Assembly (NCBI GenBank): GCA_903881065.1
Contig: CAIRRW010000126.1
Location: 1-10,061, forward strand
Reading direction: 5' to 3'
From: an uncultured Bacteroidota bacterium
GTDB lineage: Bacteria > Bacteroidota > Bacteroidia > 2-12-FULL-35-15
Length of the DNA stretch: 10,061 nt
Numbering within the stretch: the first letter of the stretch is position 1; the number at the start of each line of letters is the position of its first letter. Positions 1 to 5,859 of this stretch are shown here, piece after piece. Under the pieces are notes generated by a model that did not search any database, had not been told where the DNA came from, and saw only the letters and a program-made list of their open reading frames with translations. Both the position numbers and the translations under genes were made by a program.

Positions 1-198
1 GCAGAATACGAAAAACTGAATAAGGAAGTAAAGCATCTTAAAAAGGAAAACTCGGAATATTACGCAGAAAACAAAAAACTAGAAACAGAAATAAAATATT
101 TTAAAGCAGAGAAGAAAGATTTTAAATATCTTCAGGAGAATTTAAATGAAGAAATTCGTGTGCTTAAACGGCAATTAGCTCATTTAAGTAAGAATTAG
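1..198 (+). CDS. C-terminal end of a coiled-coil protein (5' truncated by window edge)
   Basis: Frame 1 is open from the first base to a TAG stop at 196-198 and gives 65 residues with no in-frame Met, so the start lies outside the window. The fragment begins AEYEKLNKEVKHLKKEN and ends RQLAHLSKN. It is extremely rich in Lys and Glu. Leu, Ile, Tyr and Phe recur at three- and four-residue spacing, as in a heptad coiled coil. There is no Gly or Pro, as expected for one continuous helix. The fragment is too short and compositionally biased to assign a family; it could be the tail of a cytoplasmic scaffold, a regulatory factor or an envelope protein. It is co-oriented with the next gene but separated from it by 305 bases, so the two are probably not in one operon. 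That it is coding is fairly certain from the continuous open frame and amphipathic pattern; its function is unknown. Confidence 0.75.
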   Translation, partial: AEYEKLNKEVKHLKKENSEYYAENKKLETEIKYFKAEKKDFKYLQENLNEEIRVLKRQLAHLSKN

Positions 199-302
199 GT
201 TGTTTCTTAAAATATTCTGATCCTCTAAGAATAAATACTGAACTAGTTTTGTATGGTAAAACAAGATTCAAGCACAGAATAATATTCTAAACTTTTAACT
301 GA

Positions 303-337
303 AAGAGAATTCTTCAAAAATACTCTCTTGTTTTTTT
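303..337 (+). terminator. Weak intrinsic terminator candidate downstream of the coiled-coil gene
   Basis: AAGAGA (303-308) pairs with TCTCTT (324-329) across a 15-base loop. A G and a run of seven T (331-337) follow. The stem has only six pairs, two of them G-C, so folding would be weak. The T-run and the position 105 bases after the upstream stop are the only support. Confidence 0.35.
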
Positions 338-470
338 ATAAATTTCTCTGATTAGTCAGTTTTTTTTGAATTTTTCAATTAAAGTTCTTAAACTATATTA
401 GATTACTATTGATTTTCTTTAAATTAAGAGTTAATTACCCATTTTATTTTTTTCTTTACCAAATAATATT

Positions 471-478
471 TAGATTTG
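471..478 (+). promoter_or_regulatory. Bacteroidota -7 promoter box for the T9SS cargo gene
   Basis: TAGATTTG matches the Bacteroidota primary sigma factor element TAnnTTTG exactly and lies 25 bases before the ATG at 504. The -33 region (about 450-456, T-rich) lacks a clear TTTG. The leader would be short, and no Shine-Dalgarno sequence precedes the ATG (only A/T bases), which is normal in this phylum. Confidence 0.6.
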
Positions 479-503
479 CGGAATAATATTAAACAATTAT
501 AAA

Positions 504-3500
504 ATGAAATTCAAAAAAACTATTCATCTATTATCATTTACTGTAATTTTTTTTAGTTTATTTTCTATCGAAAAAATAACTGCTCAAAGTGCTAAAGAAG
601 TTCAAAAAGCTTATGCCAAAGAACATGCTGACGATGCAAAATATTTAAAAGGTTTTGATGAGAAAGCTGTAATTACAGAATTAAAGAAGAAAGGAATTCC
701 TGAATCAGAATACAGGGGAATTATTCGTTTTCGTAAACATGAATATATTGAAAAACAAAAAGGTACTAAAGCACCACTACCATACTTTTCAAAACAGGAT
801 CCAAGCAAACTTCGTACTGCTTCCGGATGCCCGAATGCAAATTTCGAAGATACTACATTTACAAATTGGAGTGCTGGACACGGAACTTTATCACTTAATT
901 GGCCTACTACTGCTGTAACTTGGACTGCAGGATTTATTTCTGGTCCAATAAATGATGTTGCGAGTGATCCAAATTCAAGACAAGATTTATTGACTGATCC
1001 AGCAGGCTTTGATCCTGTTGCAATAAATACTGTTACAGGGGTACCTGCAATTCCTTATTTAGCACCTGGTGGAGGACATGTTTCTGTTCGTCTCGGTAAT
1101 GAGTATAATGGTTCTGGTACTGAATATTTGAAATATCCAATAACAGTAACCCCAACAAATACTTCATTTACCTATCAATATGCGGTTGTTTTACAAAATC
1201 CAACAGGACATACTGCCAATGAACAGCCTCGATTTACTATTAAACTTTTTAATCAGGCCGGTACTCAAGTTACAGGCCCTTGCGGTGCTTATGATGTACA
1301 GGCATTAGGAGCAGCCACAGACCCTACTTTTTTCCCTTTCGGTGTTCCCTCAGGTAGCAGCTCAGGAGGATCACCTTGGGCAGACGGAGGATATTATAAA
1401 CCATGGACAACAGTGACTATTGACTTATCTGCATATGTTAATCAGACAATGACAATTTGGTTTATAACTCAGGATTGTACGCTTGGAGGACACTTTGGAT
1501 ATGCTTATATTGATGCAACTTGTTCGCAATTGGAAAATCAGGTATTATTTTGTCCTACAGACACAATGGTTGCTATTGTAGCTCCTCCAGGATTTAATAC
1601 ATATCAATGGACGAATGATTCAACAGGTTTAACAATACCTGCTCCTCTTGGTACAGGTGAAACTTTGTATGTTCATAAACCTCATCTTACCTTGGGTAAT
1701 CAATATAGTGTGGTAATGTCTACAGTTGCTGGTTGTGGTAGTTCATTAACATCTACCTTGGCATATTCTAACTTAACTTTATATCATAATATTAATAATG
1801 TTACTTGTAATGGAGTCAATGATGGTTTAGCGTACATTAATCAGTCGGGCGCACAAGGTCCTTTTACCTATACTTGGATAGACTCGGCCTCTTCTGCAAA
1901 TGTCACACCCACAGTTAATCCGGATAGTTTAACTAATGCTCATCCCGGAACATATTATGTAACTGTTACTACTTCAGGCGGATGTTTTTCTAAAGATACT
2001 ATTCATATTACTCAACCGCCACCGCTTCCGGCAACTCATATTGGTACTCCTTTCTGTCCTCAAGATTCGCAAGTTACCTTAACAGCACCTTCTGGAACAA
2101 ATTATCAGTGGTATGCAGGTTCATCTTCATCTGGAACGGTAGTTGGAACAGCTTCAACTTATGTGGTAACAAGTCCAGTTCTTGGTCAGGCATATACGGT
2201 AAATTATAAACCATCTGGCGGCGGCTGTGCTAATGCAATTATTGATACTCTTTATTATTCTCAAATTTCAGTTACTTCTCAACCATCTTCACCTGCTACT
2301 TGTTATGGGTTAGCAAATGGTCAAGAAATTGTAACTGTAACTGGTTTGCTTCCTCCTTTTACTTATTCTTGGTCAGATGGAGTAAATCCTCCAACAACAA
2401 CAACAACGGATACTTTACATGCAGGTGCTGGTACATATACTGTCACTGTTAGTACTCCTGGTGGATGTACAAATACAGCAACATTTAGTATTTCACAACC
2501 TCCACCAAGTCCTCCTTCACATATAGGAACTCCTATTTGTCCTCAGGATGCACAAGTAACTTTAGCTGCACCGGATTTAACTGGAAATAATTACCAATGG
2601 TATGATATTACAGGCACTTTGATACCTGCACCAACAGGAACAGTTTCAAATTATGTTGCAGCAAGCCCAACAATTGGACAAGTATATACTGTAAGTTACA
2701 CTCCTTCCGGGGCAACATGTTTGGTAACAGTTAAGGATTCGTTTTATTTGTACCATCTTAATAAGCCACCATTTACTTCTAATAATGCTACTTGTTACGG
2801 TTATAGCGATGGAAGTGCTTCTATTACTCAACCAATTTCTGTACCGGCAGGAGCATCAGGACCTTTTACTTATAATTGGGTTTATAACTCATCATCAGTA
2901 GCAACAACTACTTCAGCAGCTAATCTTTTTGCAGGCACTTATTATGTAACTGCAACTTCTGCTGGTGGATGTGTTAGCGGCGATACAATTGTCATTGGTC
3001 AACAGCCAAATGGATTTGATTCGTTAAAGTTAACCACTAAATACTGTCCAGGTGATTCTCCTATTACAATTCATGCACCTGCAGGTTATAGTTCATATGC
3101 TTGGTATGCTAATGCTAATGCTTCAGGTACAGTAATTTCTACTGCTGATTCATTGGTTGTTGTTAATCCAATAGTTGGTACTCAATATACTGTAGAGATG
3201 CCAAATCCAACAACTGGTGCATGTAACATTATTATTAATGCAACTTTAGATTATTCTGCACCACCACCAGCGCCTAACTTCATTACTAATATTAATGTGT
3301 TTACTCCTAATGGTGATGGTAAGAATGATTATTTCCTTATGAACCAAAGTTCATATAAATTCATTAAAGATTTCCATTTGGAAGTATATAACCGTTGGGG
3401 TAAAAAAGTATTTGAAACCAATGACTTTACTAGCCAGTGGGATGGGAAAATTGATGGACATACTGCTGTAGAAGGTGTATATTATTGGATTTCTAATTAC

Positions 3501-3566
3501 ACACAAGCATGTTTAGTAAATGCTCCAACAATAACTTCTACTGGATTCGTTCAGATAATTAGATAA
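504..3566 (+). CDS. Secreted multidomain adhesin-like protein with SprB-like repeats and T9SS type B (CHU_C) sorting domain
   Basis: A 1020-residue protein exported by Sec and then by the type IX secretion system to the cell surface or medium. The signal peptide is about residues 1-28 (MKFKK, hydrophobic core, ITAQS). A charged helical segment follows (about 30-95), then a beta-rich domain (about 108-345) ending in GYAYIDATC. Residues 348-917 alternate two unit types. Ig-like units of about 70-80 residues open with CP-x-D and carry a Y-x-W motif (near 348, 518, 679, 848). SprB-like units carry TC-x-G, FTY-x-W, GTYYVTV and GGC motifs (about 428-505, 588-667, 754-834). The C-terminus (about 926-1020) is the CHU_C gliding-motility-associated domain, with FTPNGDGKNDYF, YNRWGKKVFE, QWDGK and GVYYW. 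No catalytic motif is visible, so adhesion or a surface structural role is inferred. The gene appears monocistronic: it has its own -7 box upstream and a strong terminator downstream, and no PorP/SprF-like partner adjoins it. The fold assignment is strong; ligand and biological role are unknown. Confidence 0.93.
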   Translation: MKFKKTIHLLSFTVIFFSLFSIEKITAQSAKEVQKAYAKEHADDAKYLKGFDEKAVITELKKKGIPESEYRGIIRFRKHEYIEKQKGTKAPLPYFSKQDPSKLRTASGCPNANFEDTTFTNWSAGHGTLSLNWPTTAVTWTAGFISGPINDVASDPNSRQDLLTDPAGFDPVAINTVTGVPAIPYLAPGGGHVSVRLGNEYNGSGTEYLKYPITVTPTNTSFTYQYAVVLQNPTGHTANEQPRFTIKLFNQAGTQVTGPCGAYDVQALGAATDPTFFPFGVPSGSSSGGSPWADGGYYKPWTTVTIDLSAYVNQTMTIWFITQDCTLGGHFGYAYIDATCSQLENQVLFCPTDTMVAIVAPPGFNTYQWTNDSTGLTIPAPLGTGETLYVHKPHLTLGNQYSVVMSTVAGCGSSLTSTLAYSNLTLYHNINNVTCNGVNDGLAYINQSGAQGPFTYTWIDSASSANVTPTVNPDSLTNAHPGTYYVTVTTSGGCFSKDTIHITQPPPLPATHIGTPFCPQDSQVTLTAPSGTNYQWYAGSSSSGTVVGTASTYVVTSPVLGQAYTVNYKPSGGGCANAIIDTLYYSQISVTSQPSSPATCYGLANGQEIVTVTGLLPPFTYSWSDGVNPPTTTTTDTLHAGAGTYTVTVSTPGGCTNTATFSISQPPPSPPSHIGTPICPQDAQVTLAAPDLTGNNYQWYDITGTLIPAPTGTVSNYVAASPTIGQVYTVSYTPSGATCLVTVKDSFYLYHLNKPPFTSNNATCYGYSDGSASITQPISVPAGASGPFTYNWVYNSSSVATTTSAANLFAGTYYVTATSAGGCVSGDTIVIGQQPNGFDSLKLTTKYCPGDSPITIHAPAGYSSYAWYANANASGTVISTADSLVVVNPIVGTQYTVEMPNPTTGACNIIINATLDYSAPPPAPNFITNINVFTPNGDGKNDYFLMNQSSYKFIKDFHLEVYNRWGKKVFETNDFTSQWDGKIDGHTAVEGVYYWISNYTQACLVNAPTITSTGFVQIIR
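1545..3254 (+). repeat. Alternating Ig-like / SprB-like protein repeat block (A-B-A-B-A-B-A)
   Basis: This block within the large secreted protein encodes four A units and three B units in strict alternation. A units fall at about 1545-1784, 2046-2261, 2523-2756 and 3039-3254, each starting with Cys-Pro and containing (T/N/S)-x-Y-x-W. B units fall at about 1785-2018, 2265-2504 and 2763-3005, each with T-C-(N/Y)-G, P-F-T-Y-(T/S/N)-W and a closing G-G-C before a (Q/S)QPP-like linker. The A2 and A3 openings are nearly identical in protein (IGTP-x-CPQD-x-QVTL), which suggests recent duplication of an A-B pair. A1 and A4 have diverged most. Confidence 0.8.
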
Positions 3567-3584
3567 TATTTGTTTTTATTTTTG

Positions 3585-3617
3585 AAAAGAGCCTCGTCTA
3601 ATCAGCGAGGCTCTTTT
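3585..3617. terminator. Strong, probably bidirectional intrinsic terminator
   Basis: AAAAGAGCCTCG (3585-3596) and CGAGGCTCTTTT (3606-3617) form a perfect 12-bp stem with a 9-base loop, starting 18 bases after the stop of the T9SS cargo gene. The stem's own A-rich left arm and T-rich right arm, plus flanking T-rich sequence (TTTTATTTT after, and a T-rich stretch before), allow termination on either strand. On the + strand it ends the cargo gene transcript and separates it from the hydrolase gene. Confidence 0.88.
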
Positions 3618-3702
3618 ATTTTATAAATATGTATATTTATCCTTAAAAATACTTTAGGTGCTTAATAAAATGTAAAAAGTCTATTTAAATCCGGTTCAAT
3701 CG

Positions 3703-3710
3703 TAACTTTG
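3703..3710 (+). promoter_or_regulatory. Bacteroidota -7 promoter box for the alpha/beta hydrolase gene
   Basis: TAACTTTG fits TAnnTTTG exactly, 42 bases before the ATG at 3753 and after the strong terminator. A TTTAAA stretch at 3684-3689, 19 bases upstream start to start, could serve as a degenerate -33 element. The position between a terminator and a start codon supports it. Confidence 0.55.
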
Positions 3711-3752
3711 ACATAAATATTTACCCTTCTTACTTTAATATCTATTAATAAA

Positions 3753-4406
3753 ATGCTGAACGTATATTGTATTCCGGGTATGGGAGTTGATGAACGCTTG
3801 TTCAGAAACTTGAAGTTGGATAATTGCACATTGCTACCTATTAAATGGGATACTCCTCATAAAATGGAAACTTTGCCAAATTATGCCATGCGCTTAGCAA
3901 AGCAAATTGATACTTCAAAACCGTTTGCTTTGCTTGGCGTTTCGTTTGGTGGTATGTGCGCTACGGAAATTGCAAAACAGTTGCATCCTGTTAAAACGTT
4001 TGTAATATCAAGTTGTAAGGTATCGGAGGAATTGCCGCTACGACTGACTATCTGGAAATATATTCCGTTATATAAACGGTTAAGTGATAAATTATACAAA
4101 GATGGTGCAATGCTGTTTAAAAAAAAATTTGGTGTTGTTACTGAAGATCAATCAAGAAAATTCAAGGAAATGCTTGATGCTTCACCGCATGATTATTTTA
4201 AGGGCGCTGTTCATTGTTTATTGACATGGAAAAACAAATCAGTTCCTGCATCGGTGATTCATATACATGGAAATGCTGATAAGGTATTAGCAATTGATAA
4301 AGTAAAACAGAATTACATTATTGAATCGGGTTCTCACTTTATGATTATTAATAAAGCGAAAGAGATTAATGAAATTATAAATGAGGAGCTGAAAGGATAT
4401 ATTTAG
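3753..4406 (+). CDS. Small alpha/beta hydrolase fold protein
   Basis: A 217-residue cytoplasmic protein of the alpha/beta hydrolase superfamily; no signal peptide or membrane segment is seen. The nucleophile elbow is G-V-S-F-G at 62-66, with Ser64 the expected nucleophile. The acid is probably Asp176 in H-G-N-A-D (172-176), and the base His195 in G-S-H-F (193-196), so all three triad positions are present in the right order. The N-terminal I-P-G-M-G (7-11) sits where the oxyanion-hole loop is expected. At 217 residues it is compact for the family, with a reduced cap region (about 95-155, basic). It resembles a Bacteroidota group annotated only as alpha/beta hydrolase; esterase or thioesterase activity is possible but the substrate cannot be read. 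The ATG follows an A/T-only leader. A run of nine A (4119-4127) encodes Lys123-125. The gene ends 6 bases before the convergent DUF4159 stop, with no clear terminator between. Confidence 0.88.
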   Translation: MLNVYCIPGMGVDERLFRNLKLDNCTLLPIKWDTPHKMETLPNYAMRLAKQIDTSKPFALLGVSFGGMCATEIAKQLHPVKTFVISSCKVSEELPLRLTIWKYIPLYKRLSDKLYKDGAMLFKKKFGVVTEDQSRKFKEMLDASPHDYFKGAVHCLLTWKNKSVPASVIHIHGNADKVLAIDKVKQNYIIESGSHFMIINKAKEINEIINEELKGYI

Positions 4407-4412
4407 TTTTTC

Positions 4413-5090
4413 TTATTTCTTGGCGGTATTTTCGCCACCCATCAATACATATTGAATAATATTTGCACCCATTTTTAACGCTTTTTGATGTGTTTCAGGA
4501 GAATCTTTATGTACTTCATAACTTTCCCAACCATCACCCAAATCACATTCATAATCATAGAAACAGACTAATCGTCCTTTATATATGAGTCCAAACCCTT
4601 GTGCAGGACCGCCATCGTGCTCATGTATTTTGGGCACTCCGTTCGGGAAATCATATTTTTGATGGTAGATAGGGTGGGAGAAGGGCAACTCAATAAATTC
4701 GCATTCTGGCAATACCTTTTTCATTTGAGGTCGCATAAATTTATCAATACCGTAATTATCGGATATTTCCAGAAACCCTCCGCCTATAAGATAATTGCGA
4801 AGGTTGTCGGTTTCCTGCGCATTTAAAACTATGTTGCCATGGCCAGTAATATGTATCAACGGATAATTGAAAATATCAGGGCTTCCTACTTCTACTATTG
4901 CCTGTTCAGGATTAATATTTGTCTTCAAATTTTCATTACAAAACTTAATTAAGTTAGGAAGAGAGGTTTCCAGATTGGCATACCAGTCGCCACCACCGCC
5001 GTATTTTAATAACGCAATTTGATAAGTAGGAGCAGGGCTGAATGCAAGACAACTAATTAATACTACACCTATTATTATTACTTTTTTCAT
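4413..5090 (-). CDS. DUF4159 domain-containing exported protein
   Basis: A 225-residue protein of the DUF4159 family, whose fold is related to class I glutamine amidotransferase-like domains; biochemical role unknown. I chose the ATG at 5088-5090: it opens a typical signal sequence (MKKVIIIGVVLISCLAF), whereas the frame further upstream only reaches a TTG at 5135 and adds an unlike, non-conserved stretch. L-I-S-C (11-14) fits a lipobox, so it may be a lipoprotein; signal peptidase I cleavage near SPA (18-20) is the alternative. The domain fills about 22-220. Family-typical motifs are YGGGGDWY (30-37), HITGHG (80-85), GGFLEISDNYG (104-114), PNGVPKIHEHDGGPAQGFG (149-167) and YDYECDLGDGWE (178-189). 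It is the last gene of the minus-strand cluster, 50 bases after the 80-residue gene, and converges on the hydrolase gene. The near-miss TAGAATTTG just upstream could be a promoter but has one base too many. Family assignment is confident. Confidence 0.88.
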   Translation of the reverse strand: MKKVIIIGVVLISCLAFSPAPTYQIALLKYGGGGDWYANLETSLPNLIKFCNENLKTNINPEQAIVEVGSPDIFNYPLIHITGHGNIVLNAQETDNLRNYLIGGGFLEISDNYGIDKFMRPQMKKVLPECEFIELPFSHPIYHQKYDFPNGVPKIHEHDGGPAQGFGLIYKGRLVCFYDYECDLGDGWESYEVHKDSPETHQKALKMGANIIQYVLMGGENTAKK

Positions 5091-5140
5091 CTTACAAATT
5101 CTAAAACTATTAACAACTAATAAACCATTGAACAAATTAA

Positions 5141-5383
5141 CTAATGATTTCGCTCTTTGGCTTCTTTAAATGAAAGATACATTTCATTAAAACAATTCAT
5201 AATTTTCTCCAGAAACTCTTCATCAATTATTTTCTGTATTCCTTCTAAACCGTTTACTTCGGAATGAGCAATCTTATAAATCTGTTCCATAGGGCCAGCT
5301 TCAAACTTTATTTGATATTTATCATTCATTGAAAAAATACTGATACTCATTTTGGGATGAGGAATGTTTCCGATTACCCGCAT
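5141..5383 (-). CDS. Conserved small protein of unknown function (80 aa)
   Basis: An 80-residue cytoplasmic-looking protein with no signal peptide. It starts MRVIGNIPHPKMSISIF and has a short beta-rich N-terminal half (RVIGNIPHP, ISIFSMNDKYQIKFEAG, EQIYKI). A helical C-terminal half follows, with NGLEGIQKIIDEEFLEKIM at about 44-62. The N-terminal pattern resembles small hypothetical proteins widespread in Bacteroidota, which is recognition from memory rather than a search. The ATG at 5381-5383 is 9 bases downstream of the 139-residue gene's stop, which fits one operon. The alternating hydrophobic pattern and clean operon spacing argue that it is real. No catalytic motif is visible and no function is assigned. 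Confidence 0.75.
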   Translation of the reverse strand: MRVIGNIPHPKMSISIFSMNDKYQIKFEAGPMEQIYKIAHSEVNGLEGIQKIIDEEFLEKIMNCFNEMYLSFKEAKERNH

Positions 5384-5392
5384 ATTTTTATT

Positions 5393-5812
5393 TTATTTCT
5401 CAACTCTGAATGGTCCACCAAACATACTTGTTCCTTCATCTTCCACTTTCCTTATTTTGGCAAGTATCACTGTGGCTAAATGGATATAATGAATCATATT
5501 GCTCTTTTGCAAAAACATCGCAGCTTTATCATCACCAAGAATTAAATTAGCTACAGCAGCCCAAACAAATTCTTTTTTATCCATCAGTATTTTAAAAGCT
5601 TTTTTATCTCCTAATGCTGCATTTACAAAAGCGGCAAGTACAACATGTTTATGTAATAATAAATACTCTAATCCTTTATCATATCGTATTAAGGCATTTT
5701 TTAGCTGTACTAATTCTTCATAGTTATTATTTTGAAGCCATAGTTTAGCATTATTACTGTCCTCAAACCACTTGCAGGTTATATCAATTACTTCTTTTCT
5801 GTAAATAAGCAT
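5393..5812 (-). CDS. Helical-repeat protein, paralogue of its upstream neighbour (139 aa)
   Basis: A 139-residue soluble protein with no signal peptide, not assigned to a named family. Residues 18-118 divide into four degenerate units of 24-27 residues (about 18-44, 45-68, 69-93, 94-118). Each opens with a D/N-rich turn followed by A/G-x-x-x-L (AKLWL, GLEYL, AFKIL, AAMFL), then a second helix with small residues (AAFVNAAL, AAVANLIL, HLATVIL). This suggests stacked helical hairpins, so a protein-binding scaffold is a reasonable inference. The tail 119-139 is charged and contains FGGPF, perhaps a remnant of the glycine-rich tail of the neighbour. The same unit number and phasing in the 161-residue protein next door point to a tandem gene duplication. 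The start is the ATG at 5810-5812; a -7-like box lies 22 bases upstream. The gene is real with good confidence; the function is unknown. Confidence 0.75.
   Translation of the reverse strand: MLIYRKEVIDITCKWFEDSNNAKLWLQNNNYEELVQLKNALIRYDKGLEYLLLHKHVVLAAFVNAALGDKKAFKILMDKKEFVWAAVANLILGDDKAAMFLQKSNMIHYIHLATVILAKIRKVEDEGTSMFGGPFRVEK
5459..5761 (-). repeat. Four degenerate ~25-residue helical repeats in the 139-aa protein
   Basis: The repeat units are protein-level only; the DNA copies have diverged. The core pattern is D/N-x-x-(A/G)-x-x-x-L followed by about eight residues and an A-rich second helix ending in L/I-G or similar. Units 2 and 3 are the clearest (DKGLEYL...AALG and DKKAFKIL...LILG). 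Confidence 0.6.
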
Positions 5813-5834
5813 TTGAACTTTTTATTCTATTAAA

Positions 5835-5842
5835 CAAAATTA
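5835..5842 (-). promoter_or_regulatory. Possible internal promoter -7 box before the 139-aa gene
   Basis: Read on the minus strand, TAATTTTG fits TAnnTTTG, 22 bases upstream of the ATG at 5812 and inside the 47-base gap after the 161-residue gene, one of the two longer gaps in the cluster. No good -33 element is seen and the gap is T-rich on this strand, so a chance match is quite possible. Confidence 0.35.
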
Positions 5843-5859
5843 CAAAACAAAATCAATAG

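Larger units (their letters stand above)
276..490. repeat. Three copies of AATAATATT upstream of the T9SS cargo gene
   Basis: The 9-mer AATAATATT is found at 278-286, 462-470 and 482-490. The first copy lies inside a 13-base palindrome, AGAATA-A-TATTCT (276-288). The last two are direct repeats exactly 20 bases apart start to start, about two helical turns, and they bracket the -7 box at 471-478. This spacing would suit a DNA-binding regulator. However, the region is so AT-rich that short AT words recur readily, so the operator reading is inference only. Confidence 0.35.
199..503. other. 305-base intergenic region, very AT-rich
   Basis: No gene is visible here. In order, it holds a weak inverted repeat just after the upstream stop (TATTCT 213-218 with AGAATA 228-233), a 13-base palindrome (276-288), a weak hairpin plus T-run terminator candidate (303-337), and a promoter -7 box (471-478). 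The 9-mer AATAATATT occurs three times: 278-286, 462-470 and 482-490. No small ORF with a plausible start and no structured RNA signature stands out in the rest. Confidence 0.6.

Noticed and set aside
611..808. Open frame antisense to the T9SS cargo gene start (and similar at 2646-2831 and 3881-4099)
   Set aside because: Each lies wholly inside a well-supported gene on the other strand, shows no family features, and has no promoter or terminator of its own.
4421..4437. TGGCG...CGCCA hairpin near the convergent gene ends, considered as a shared terminator
   Set aside because: The stem is only 5 bp, lies within the DUF4159 coding end (Gly-Gly-Glu-Asn), and has no T-run on either strand.
4599..4826. 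Plus-strand open frame opposite DUF4159 (and similar at 5499-5723, 7078-7266, 8980-9355 and 9411-9623)
   Set aside because: These are shadows of strongly supported minus-strand genes; their translations are low-quality and lack recognisable domains or sensible starts.
5091..5135. Longer DUF4159 form starting at the TTG at 5133-5135
   Set aside because: The extra 15 residues come before a typical signal-peptide start (MKK plus hydrophobic core) and would bury it, so the ATG at 5090 is preferred.
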